The translations under genes and the position numbers were made by a program. The notes under the pieces were generated by a model that was given only the letters and a program-made list of their open reading frames with translations, had not been told where the DNA came from and made no database searches. Shown piece after piece: positions 33,244 through 40,585 of a stretch of 64,000 bases of DNA. This stretch comes from Oscillospiraceae bacterium (GTDB lineage Bacteria; Bacillota; Clostridia; Oscillospirales; Ruminococcaceae), in assembly GCA_900768995.1 (NCBI GenBank), contig CAAGEZ010000014.1, forward strand, positions 1 to 64,000, in the 5' to 3' direction. Positions within the stretch are counted from its first letter, which is position 1. The number at the start of each line of letters is the position of its first letter.

Positions 33244-35226
33244 TTATTCAAGGTCAATGTTATGAGTGCAGTATTCGATAAGAGCACTGAGATTGTTTGC
33301 ATCAATGCTGTTTATACCCTTTAAAAGCTCTGCTGCCATATCGGGGGAGGAATCTCCCTTGTACTCACTGTCCTTAAGGTACATTCCGAACATAGCCGCT
33401 GCGGAGGCAAGCTTCATTCTGTTTGAGGGTGTCTTGTGATAATAGCTGTCATTGACGGCTGCGGTTATTTCCTTTGATTTTGCGCCCTCTGGGGACTTGT
33501 ATCGGATTTTTAAATTGCACCACTCATCTGAGCCTGTGGACTTCTGATATTTGAGAGTGCTCTTTTTGGCAGTGGTATTTGCGGGAATGATTTCATAAAG
33601 CACAGTAATGCTCTGACCTGCGCCAATTTCGCCTGCGTCCTTGCTGTCATTCTCAAAATCAGCGTTTTCAAGGCGGCGGTTATCATATCCGATAAGGCGA
33701 TAGGACTTTACCTTGGCGGGATTGAACTCAGCCTGAATTTTAACGTCCTTTGCGGCGGTGATTATGGTCTGTGTGCGCTCGGTTATGAGCACCTTTGCAG
33801 CTTCGGCGGAGCAGTCGATGTAGTGATAGCTGCCGTTGCCGTTGTCCGCAAGAGTTTCCATTTTGTCGTCCTTGATATTTCCCTTGCCGTAGCCCAGAAC
33901 GGTGAAGTAAACGCCGCTGTCACGCTTTTTCTCAATAAGCTTTTTGAGCTGGTCGGTGTCGGATATGCCAACGTTCAGGTCGCCGTCGGTGCAGAGGATA
34001 ATGCGGTTGTTGCCGTCCTCAATAAAGCTTCTCTCGGCAAGCTTGTATGCCGCATTTATGCCGCTTTCGCCGTTTGTGCAGCCGTTTGCTTCCATACAGG
34101 AGGTTATGTCGGCGATAGCCTTTACGCAGTCAGCGTCCGCATTTGCAAGGATTATCCTTTCCTCGCCCGAATATGTCACGATAGAAATTTTGTCATTGCC
34201 GATCATATTTTCCGAGAGCATTTCGATGGACTGCTTTACAAGAGGGAGCTTATCCTCGCTGTCCATAGAACCGCTCACATCAACGAGAAATACAAGATTT
34301 GAGTCGGGTATCTTTTCGGGAGCCTTTGCGGTTATGCCCAGCTGCAAAAGCTTTGCATTCTCGTTCCACGGGCAGTCGGCAAGCTCGGAATAAACGGAAA
34401 ATGTGTCGAGGTCCCGTGTATATTTGCCGCCGCTTTCGTAGTCATAATCGAAATAATTTATCATCTCTTCAATGCGAACAGCGTCCTCAGGAACATTGCA
34501 GCCGTCATTTATGAGCCTGCGGATATTTGCGTATGAAGCTGTGTCAACATCTGCGGAGAATGTGGAAACAGGGTCGGTGGAGGCACTTTTATATCCGCTT
34601 TCCTCGCTGTGGGCATATTCCTCGGTGTTGGGATAATAGGGGAGATATGCGTCGCTTTTCTGCACAGAGCTTGCTGCGGGAGCTTCCTCTTCATATACAT
34701 AATCGGCTTCCTCTGCGGCAATTTCGTCATATCCCTCGTCATATCCGTCCCCTGCGTCAAGGGCATAGCAGATATCATGGTTCTGACGGAATTTCAGCGT
34801 TATCTCATTTGAAGAGCGGCTTGCGATTTTCGTGTCGTTGTCATCATATGAAACAGCTCTGATGCAGAAAGATGTGGTGGCGTTATAGGTCACGTAATAG
34901 CTTGTGTTGTAGGTAGCGCCTATCTTTTCGTAGCTCTTTTTTCCTGCGGGCTTTGCGTAGATGTAGTAGAGCAGAGCGTTGTCAACGGGCTGCCATTTCA
35001 GTGTGCGGTTATTAAATGAGGTGTAGTAATCGCACTCCCTGCTTTCGGCGGAAAGCCTGGGCTTGGTTTTCTGGAATCTGAGTATCGCCGCCTCATCATC
35101 CTTTGCGGAGAAGAGGGTGGGAAGCTCATTCATATCAATATCAGAACGTGCCTGTGCGGGGAATGCACCTGTGCAGCCAAGTGCAATGACTGCCGCCATT
35201 ACAGCGGAAAGCTTTTTCATTTTCAT
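33244..35226 (-). CDS. Secreted VWA-domain protein (YfbK-like) with N-terminal FN3-like module
   Basis: 660 residues. A signal peptide (AAVIALGCTGAFPAQA) precedes an FN3-like module (about 60-145), an acidic linker rich in Tyr, Glu and Asp, then the vWF_A N-terminal domain (FSADVDTASYANIRRLIN) and a von Willebrand A domain with a complete MIDAS set: DVSGS (near 315), a conserved Thr, and TDGDLNVG. The C-terminal DUF3520-like region is present. YfbK-type proteins are predicted metal-dependent adhesion or assembly proteins. The FN3 module in front is an unusual combination, similar in style to the FN3 protein before the tRNA operon. Confidence 0.85.
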   Translation of the reverse strand: MKMKKLSAVMAAVIALGCTGAFPAQARSDIDMNELPTLFSAKDDEAAILRFQKTKPRLSAESRECDYYTSFNNRTLKWQPVDNALLYYIYAKPAGKKSYEKIGATYNTSYYVTYNATTSFCIRAVSYDDNDTKIASRSSNEITLKFRQNHDICYALDAGDGYDEGYDEIAAEEADYVYEEEAPAASSVQKSDAYLPYYPNTEEYAHSEESGYKSASTDPVSTFSADVDTASYANIRRLINDGCNVPEDAVRIEEMINYFDYDYESGGKYTRDLDTFSVYSELADCPWNENAKLLQLGITAKAPEKIPDSNLVFLVDVSGSMDSEDKLPLVKQSIEMLSENMIGNDKISIVTYSGEERIILANADADCVKAIADITSCMEANGCTNGESGINAAYKLAERSFIEDGNNRIILCTDGDLNVGISDTDQLKKLIEKKRDSGVYFTVLGYGKGNIKDDKMETLADNGNGSYHYIDCSAEAAKVLITERTQTIITAAKDVKIQAEFNPAKVKSYRLIGYDNRRLENADFENDSKDAGEIGAGQSITVLYEIIPANTTAKKSTLKYQKSTGSDEWCNLKIRYKSPEGAKSKEITAAVNDSYYHKTPSNRMKLASAAAMFGMYLKDSEYKGDSSPDMAAELLKGINSIDANNLSALIEYCTHNIDLE

Positions 35227-35356
35227 AATGCATTGTCCTTTCTGTGATGAATTTGAACGTTCTGTATAATATACAATTCACATATGGAAAATTTTTCATA
35301 CAAATATAGATTTGGCAAAATGCATAATCAAAGCATTCCTAAATGTAATATATGCA

Positions 35357-35384
35357 CAAAAAGCTCCCGCCAGAGGGCAGGAGC
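35357..35384 (-). terminator. Terminator of the TauE operon
   Basis: On the minus strand GCTCCTGCC / GGCGGGAGC with a CTCT loop and TTTTT tail, 6 bases after the tauE-like stop codon. Confidence 0.82.
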
Positions 35385-35389
35385 ATTCT

Positions 35390-36163
35390 TTATTTTAAGA
35401 AAATATTTACAGTCATAATTGCCAGTCCAAGAATCGCCAGTACCACGCCCGTAACACGGTTAAGCGTTTTGGGAGAGGCTTTGTTAGCAAATCTTGCGGC
35501 GATCTGCGCAAAAATAAGGGTGAACAATACGCAGAGAACAAGCACCTTTATATCGGGCAACCCGTCAATGACCATATGGGACACAGCACCCGTCAGAGCC
35601 GTAAAGGTCATAATGAATACGCTTGTGCCCACAGCGGTCTTAAGCTCATAGCCGAGAACGCTTGTAAGGATAAGGAGCATCATCATTCCGCCGCCTGCAC
35701 CGATAAAGCCGCAGATAAAGCCTATGAGACTTCCGCAGACAAGTGACTGTATGACACGCTTTTTTCCCGAAACGCTGTTCATCGTTTCCTTTGTGGTCAT
35801 AACGGGCTTGACGATGAACTTGATGCCGAGGATAAAGGTCATACAAACGGAAAAGCCGCCCATTGTGCTGTTCGGCACAAGGCTTGATATGTAGCTGCCC
35901 ACCATCGTGAAAACAAGGACAGCCGCCATCATTATAAGACCGTTTTTAATATCGAGATTTTTGTTTTTGCCGTATGTATAAGCGGAAATTCCGCTTGCGA
36001 GCACGTCGGAAGCAAGGGCAATTCCCACCGCCTCATATGCAGGGATATCGAGAAATGTTACCAGCATAGGCGTGATGACCGCCGCAGCACTCATTCCCGC
36101 AAAGCCCGTTCCAAGCCCCGCTCCAAGCCCTGCCAGCAGACAGACTATCAGTATTTTTATCAC
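35390..36163 (-). CDS. TauE/SafE-family sulfite/sulfonate exporter-like permease
   Basis: 257 residues, about eight membrane spans in two repeats. Each repeat begins with a Gly-rich helix (LLAGLGAGLGTGFAGMSAA, and GSLIGFICGFIGAGGGMMM) typical of the family, which moves small organic or inorganic sulfur anions. Substrate cannot be inferred. ATG overlaps the preceding zinc-ribbon gene by four bases, so it belongs to a three-gene operon with that gene and the DnaJ-like gene. Confidence 0.85.
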   Translation of the reverse strand: MIKILIVCLLAGLGAGLGTGFAGMSAAAVITPMLVTFLDIPAYEAVGIALASDVLASGISAYTYGKNKNLDIKNGLIMMAAVLVFTMVGSYISSLVPNSTMGGFSVCMTFILGIKFIVKPVMTTKETMNSVSGKKRVIQSLVCGSLIGFICGFIGAGGGMMMLLILTSVLGYELKTAVGTSVFIMTFTALTGAVSHMVIDGLPDIKVLVLCVLFTLIFAQIAARFANKASPKTLNRVTGVVLAILGLAIMTVNIFLK

Positions 36164-36576
36164 AAGCTCTTCCCCTTTATCTTAACAGTGATCTTCTCGC
36201 CGCATCTGGGGCATACAGCCGTGTGAGCGCCTGCTTTTTTGGGCAGTCTCAGATATGACTTGCATTTGCTGCATTTTTTGTAGCAGTGTTCCTTGTCAGT
36301 GAGCATTGTCTTTGTCATTCTGAATTTTTTCGTCACCTTTTCCTCAAACCGCAGATATGCCTGATTTTCAAGGCTTCGCTTGTACACATTCTTTGAAAAA
36401 CAGCGGAACATCGACCAGAAGAAAAGCACCCAGCTGAGAATGCCAAGAATTACGGAATGTGCGAAAAGATTTATTACCGCCAGCACCATAAATATGACCG
36501 CAGAGACCCTGTAAAGCCTGTCAGGGCCACTCCTGCCGTACATAAAGGCGATGAATTTGTTTCTGAGCTTATCCAT
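36160..36576 (-). CDS. Membrane protein with C-terminal zinc ribbon
   Basis: 138 residues. Two adjacent membrane spans (about 25-65) are followed by a cytoplasmic tail ending in a zinc ribbon: Cys-x2-Cys (HCYKKCSKCKSYL) and Cys-x2-Cys (TAVCPRCGEKITV). No enzyme motif. Its place between a J-domain membrane protein and a TauE-like permease suggests a small assembly or quality-control module, but function is unknown. Confidence 0.7.
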   Translation of the reverse strand: MDKLRNKFIAFMYGRSGPDRLYRVSAVIFMVLAVINLFAHSVILGILSWVLFFWSMFRCFSKNVYKRSLENQAYLRFEEKVTKKFRMTKTMLTDKEHCYKKCSKCKSYLRLPKKAGAHTAVCPRCGEKITVKIKGKSL

Positions 36577-36610
36577 ATGTTATGACCTCGGTTCATTATA
36601 TTATAGTGTG

Positions 36611-37321
36611 TTACCAAACAAGAATACTTGCGAAGAACGAAAGTATCATTCTTAATACGAAGCTGAGAACGAGCAGGATAGTGAGACCTGAAAGTATGGT
36701 GGGGATAATCCGTCTCATACGGAGAGTGTGGTCATACTGCTTGTGATACCTTGCCGAAAGCTCCGCATAATCGGGGTCGGAGGGGTCACTGCGCCTTGCC
36801 GCATCGGCATACTGAACGGCACTTGCATAATCGCCCGTTCCGCTGCTGACCTGAGCGGCATAGTAGTACCATTTTCCGCCCCTCATCACCATTCTGTTGA
36901 GGATAGATGCCGCAGAGGAGAAGTCGCCCTCGGCAATGTATCTGCTTATCTTCTCATAGGCTTCGCCCTCGTCCATCTGTGAAGCGGCTGTACCGAAGCC
37001 GAATGCACCGAAGAACGAATTGAGAAAATCGTCCATATCGCCGTAGGAATAATAGGTCTGTCCGCCTGTGCTTTGACCGTATGATGAAGAGCTGTATGAC
37101 TGCCCGCCGGAGTATGATGAGCTGCTTCCGTAGGGGTCATACTGCCCCGATTTTATCATCTCATAGGCTTCGTTTATCTCGCTCATTTTCTTCGCCGCCA
37201 CGGGGTCGTCGGGGTGAAGGTCGGGGTGATACTGCTTTACCAGCGCACGATACTTTTTCTTGATCTCGTCATCAGTCGCATTTCTCGGTATCCCCAGAAC
37301 CTGATAAGGGTCAACGCTCAT
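36611..37321 (-). CDS. Membrane-anchored J-domain protein
   Basis: 236 residues. An N-terminal J domain (1-65, DPYQVLGIPRNATDDEIKKK and the HPD motif in QYHPDLHPDD) recruits DnaK. A Gly/Ser/Tyr-rich linker (70-100) and a TPR-like region (about 120-195, ASILNRMVMRGGKWYYYAAQ) follow, then a C-terminal transmembrane helix. It lacks the zinc and C-terminal substrate domains of DnaJ, so it is a specialised co-chaperone placed at the membrane. First gene of the operon with the zinc-ribbon protein and the TauE-like permease. Confidence 0.85.
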   Translation of the reverse strand: MSVDPYQVLGIPRNATDDEIKKKYRALVKQYHPDLHPDDPVAAKKMSEINEAYEMIKSGQYDPYGSSSSYSGGQSYSSSSYGQSTGGQTYYSYGDMDDFLNSFFGAFGFGTAASQMDEGEAYEKISRYIAEGDFSSAASILNRMVMRGGKWYYYAAQVSSGTGDYASAVQYADAARRSDPSDPDYAELSARYHKQYDHTLRMRRIIPTILSGLTILLVLSFVLRMILSFFASILVW

Positions 37322-37552
37322 AATCCTTGCTCCGTCCTTATAAAAAGTGTATTTTAAAAGTATATTTCTCTTGCTTTTATTGTAGCATATACGCCCTGTC
37401 CCGTCAATGATTTTAACCTAATTTTCATTTAACTCTCATTATAATAAGATTAACTTGTATTTATATTAATGTATATGAAACAATTCTGCAATATAAATCT
37501 TCCCGAAATGTGATATAATTATACTTTAATGTTGAATATGGAGGCAGTGAAA

Positions 37553-38902
37553 TTGAACAGCAAAACAGTTGATATATTTGAAAATGCACCTGTGCCCAAA
37601 GCGGTAATGCTGAATGTTATCCCGTCGATAATCAGTATGCTTATGGTGCTTGTCTATAATCTTGCGGACACATTTTTCATCGGACAGACAAAGAATGCAT
37701 ATATGGTTGCGGCAGTTTCCCTTGCCACCCCCGCATTCCTGCTCTTTATGGCGGTGGGAATGCTTTTCGGAATAGGCGGAACGTCCCTTATCTCAAGGCT
37801 TATGGGCGAGGGCAAAAGGGACAGAGCCACCCACGCCTGCTCATTCTGCTTCTGGGCATCGGCGGCGGCGGGCATTGTGGGTATGCTTATAATTTTCCTT
37901 GGCGCAGAGCCTGTGGCAAGGATAGTCGGCGCAACTCCCGACACCTTTGATTATGTGGTGGAGTACCTAAAAATAGTGGCTATCGGCATACCTTTCCTTG
38001 TTATCGGCAACGCATTCAGCTCCATTATCCGTGCAGAGGGCAAGGCAGGCAAGGCTATGGTGGGAATGATAATCGGAAATCTCGCAAACATTATCCTTGA
38101 CCCCATTATGATACTCGGAATGGGTATGAACGTAGGCGGTGCGGCGGCGGCTACGACCATCGGAAATGTGCTCAGTGCAATTTTCTACATAGCTCATTTT
38201 GTGAGCGGTAAATCCACCCTTTCCATCAACCCCAAGTTCTACAAGGCAGGGGAGGGCATTGCCAAGGGAGTTTTAGCAATAGGCGTGCCTGCGTCCCTGA
38301 ACAGTATGCTGATGAGCGCATCAAACGTGGTGATAAACAATCTTATGACCGCTCACGGCGATATGGCTGTGGCAGGGCTGGGCGTTGCGATGAAGGTAAA
38401 TATGATAGCCGTAATGCTCCTTATCGGTCTGGGAACGGGAATACAGCCCCTTCTCGGCTACAACTTCGGCGCAGGAAACAGACAGCGCTTCAAGAGTGTT
38501 CTGAAATTCTCCCTCGTTTTTGCGGTGTCTCTGAGCATTGTAATGACAATTATCTGTTACGCATTTGCAGGACCTATGGTAAGCGCATTCCTTGAAGAGC
38601 CAAATGCATATGAATACGGAATGCAGTTTGCACGCATCTACATCATTTCAGGACCTATCCTGGGCGTGCTTTTCGTGATGATAAACACGATCCAGTCAAT
38701 GGGTGCGGCACTGCCCTCCCTTATCCTTTCAATCAGCCGACAGGGACTGCTTTTTATGCCCGTGCTTTTTATTTTCAACTCTGTTTTCGGAACAGCAAGT
38801 GCACTTGCATTTGCCCAGCCTGTGACGGATTATCTTGCGGCGGCGCTTTCAGTGGTGCTGGCGATAGTTGCGTTCAAGAAGTATTTTAAGGAAAAGGCTT
38901 GA
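37553..38902 (+). CDS. MATE-family multidrug/cation efflux transporter
   Basis: About 449 residues from TTG 37553, eight bases after GGAGG; the ATG/GTG codons further up overlap the ribosome site. Twelve membrane spans in two six-helix halves. Family motifs: NLADTFFIGQ in TM1-2, GIGGTSLISRLMGEG, and GLGTGIQPLLGYNFGAGN in the second half. DinF/NorM-like Na+ or H+ coupled export of cationic compounds is expected. A TATAAT-like box (TATAATTAT, 37513-37521) precedes it. Confidence 0.9.
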   Translation: MNSKTVDIFENAPVPKAVMLNVIPSIISMLMVLVYNLADTFFIGQTKNAYMVAAVSLATPAFLLFMAVGMLFGIGGTSLISRLMGEGKRDRATHACSFCFWASAAAGIVGMLIIFLGAEPVARIVGATPDTFDYVVEYLKIVAIGIPFLVIGNAFSSIIRAEGKAGKAMVGMIIGNLANIILDPIMILGMGMNVGGAAAATTIGNVLSAIFYIAHFVSGKSTLSINPKFYKAGEGIAKGVLAIGVPASLNSMLMSASNVVINNLMTAHGDMAVAGLGVAMKVNMIAVMLLIGLGTGIQPLLGYNFGAGNRQRFKSVLKFSLVFAVSLSIVMTIICYAFAGPMVSAFLEEPNAYEYGMQFARIYIISGPILGVLFVMINTIQSMGAALPSLILSISRQGLLFMPVLFIFNSVFGTASALAFAQPVTDYLAAALSVVLAIVAFKKYFKEKA

Positions 38903-38929
38903 TAATTCAGCACAATGAACATTGAATAA

Positions 38930-38973
38930 AATGCCGCCGTACCCGAAAAAATTACGGGTACGGCGGCTCTTTT
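38930..38973. terminator. Bidirectional terminator between MATE and MFS genes
   Basis: GCCGCCGTACCCG / CGGGTACGGCGGC with A/T-rich flanks on both sides; can serve both convergent genes. Confidence 0.85.
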
Positions 38974-38998
38974 ATATCATCTTATGAAATTATGAACA

Positions 38999-40084
38999 TC
39001 ACCATACGGTAAACACAAATCCCGCAAGAGGGGACAGCACTATCATAATGACTGAAAAAAGGAATGATTCCATAGATATGAGAGTGGCACGCTGCTCAGA
39101 GGGAAACATATCCTGCAAAAGTGCATTCGTCCGCACCTGTAATGCGTCATCGCCCACAGCCGCAATAAATCCCCCGAGCGCCATTATGCCGTAATAAGCC
39201 GAATGTTCAGCAAGGAAGCCTGTGAGCACAAGCAGGGAGGATATGGCAAATATGCATCTGTAGCCTGCTTTCGGCGCTTTGAGTATCAGTTTTGAGCCAA
39301 CTATCCCACCCATTTCCATAAAGAGCAGTGCAATGCCCAGACCCCATTCGGGAATGCCCTTTTCGGGGAGCTTTGCCTGCAAAAAGAACAGCAGGAGAAC
39401 GTCCACAGCTCCCACAAGGGAATTTACAAGCATTATCCCCACAGCCCTGCACTCATTTTTCAAAAAGGCAAGGCTTTCCTTAAAGCAGTCAAAAAGCCTT
39501 AAAATAACACTGTTGCCCGATGTGTTTTCGGCATATATCTCGCAGAGGGAGGAGAGCAGAAGTATCTGCACAGCCCCCGTAACAAGGTCTGTTCCGTAAG
39601 CAAGCCTGTGCCCTATAACAATGGCAAAGCCTGCGCAGAGGGTGGAGATGCCGCTGCAAAGGCGGTAAATTATAAGCTGGTTTGAGCTGAATTTCTCAAA
39701 CCTGTCCTCCTGTCCCGCAAGCTTCAGGGAATCATATGCCAGTGCGTCCCCTGTGCCCGAGGAGAAATTGTAGCTCAGAGCCATAAATGCAATGGACATA
39801 CACACCGTGAAAAGGCCGTCTGAAAGGATCATAACGATGTTGCCTATCATTCGCATAAGTGTGCTGACGATAAGCATTTTCTTCCGCCCGAAAACATCTG
39901 CAAGAACGCCCGAGGGTATCTCGAAAATAAGGCTTGTGATGTGAAAGACCGTTTCCGCAATGCCGATCTCAACGAGACTGTAGCCCCTTGCGGACAAAAT
40001 CGCCACCCAGGCACCTGTCAGTGAAAGGCTGCCGAGAACTGATGATGAATAAAGCTTTGAAAGCTGTTTTTTGATATCAAGCAT
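38999..40084 (-). CDS. Major facilitator superfamily transporter (drug-efflux-like)
   Basis: 361 residues, about 10-12 membrane spans, somewhat short for the family. The family signature between helices 2 and 3, GVLADVFGRKKMLIVST, is at about residues 59-75; the start (VAILSARGYSLVEIGIAETV) also fits. AAGGAG lies seven bases before the ATG. An unusually long leader with a 42-codon ORF and an RBS-overlapping hairpin lies upstream, as seen in inducible antibiotic resistance genes, so the substrate may be a ribosome-targeting drug. That inference is from architecture, not from homology. Confidence 0.85.
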   Translation of the reverse strand: MLDIKKQLSKLYSSSVLGSLSLTGAWVAILSARGYSLVEIGIAETVFHITSLIFEIPSGVLADVFGRKKMLIVSTLMRMIGNIVMILSDGLFTVCMSIAFMALSYNFSSGTGDALAYDSLKLAGQEDRFEKFSSNQLIIYRLCSGISTLCAGFAIVIGHRLAYGTDLVTGAVQILLLSSLCEIYAENTSGNSVILRLFDCFKESLAFLKNECRAVGIMLVNSLVGAVDVLLLFFLQAKLPEKGIPEWGLGIALLFMEMGGIVGSKLILKAPKAGYRCIFAISSLLVLTGFLAEHSAYYGIMALGGFIAAVGDDALQVRTNALLQDMFPSEQRATLISMESFLFSVIMIVLSPLAGFVFTVW

Positions 40085-40349
40085 AAAAAAATCTCCTTAA
40101 AACAGAATTTGATGATCGTTTTAAGAAGATAATGCGCACTATTTACTTGATTTGCATAAAAAACTCAGGAAACCTGCAAAATGTTGCTGTGCTTTCGGCA
40201 AATCAGCTTAAAAAAGGGCGCACTATCCCCATAGAGGGGTAAAACAGAGCCTTTTTGAAGCTGTACATTTGTCATTTTCCAAAGCATAGCCATACCGTTT
40301 CCTTTCGTAAAATTATAGTTATCATATCACACTTTTATCCGATTGTCAA
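40085..40349 (-). promoter_or_regulatory. Attenuator-type leader of the MFS exporter
   Basis: Minus-strand promoter TTGACA (40344-40349), 17-base spacer, TATGAT (40321-40326). The leader contains a 42-codon ORF (40165-40293). Two ATAGTGCGC repeats (about 40128-40138 and 40213-40224) lie within and after it; the first is followed by CCCTTTTTT, a possible terminator. Just before the exporter, CTTAAAAC (40118-40125) pairs with GTTTTAAG (40096-40103), which overlaps the AAGGAG ribosome site (40092-40098). Stalling on the leader could open this structure. Confidence 0.65.
40165..40293 (-). CDS. 42-residue leader peptide of the MFS exporter
   Basis: From ATG 40293, six bases after AAAGGA, to TGA at 40165-40167. 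Sequence begins MAMLWKMTNVQLQKG and ends HSNILQVS. It is not membrane-like and has no recognised fold. Its position between a strong promoter and a structured, RBS-hiding leader suggests it acts in cis through ribosome movement. The stop codon is 81 bases before the exporter ATG. Confidence 0.6.
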   Translation of the reverse strand: MAMLWKMTNVQLQKGSVLPLYGDSAPFFKLICRKHSNILQVS

Positions 40350-40389
40350 TAGAAAATGAAATATTTTCAATTTGTACCAAATGCACAAA

Positions 40390-40460
40390 AAACGTTTAAA
40401 TAATTTGTTATGCAAAAATAACACATTACGGTTGAATTAAAACGTTTAATATGTTAAAAT
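40390..40460 (+). promoter_or_regulatory. Cellobiose phosphorylase promoter with two AAACGTTT operators
   Basis: TTGAAT (40432-40437), 17-base spacer and TAAAAT (40455-40460). An AAACGTTT palindrome lies in the spacer (40440-40447) and a second exactly 50 bases upstream (40390-40397). LacI-family repressors bind CG-centred palindromes and can loop between paired sites; the placement suggests sugar-responsive repression. The 125-base leader that follows holds imperfect hairpins (AGCCGCTTTGCAGCG) but no recognised riboswitch. Confidence 0.65.
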
Positions 40461-40585
40461 AAATAAAGCAATATGTACCCGACTGCATTATTTCGGCTCA
40501 GCTTGGAAAGAAGCCGCTTTGCAGCGCTGTACTGCTTGCCCCGTGAACGACAGGGCTTAATTATTATGAAAATGAGGTATGTTCA

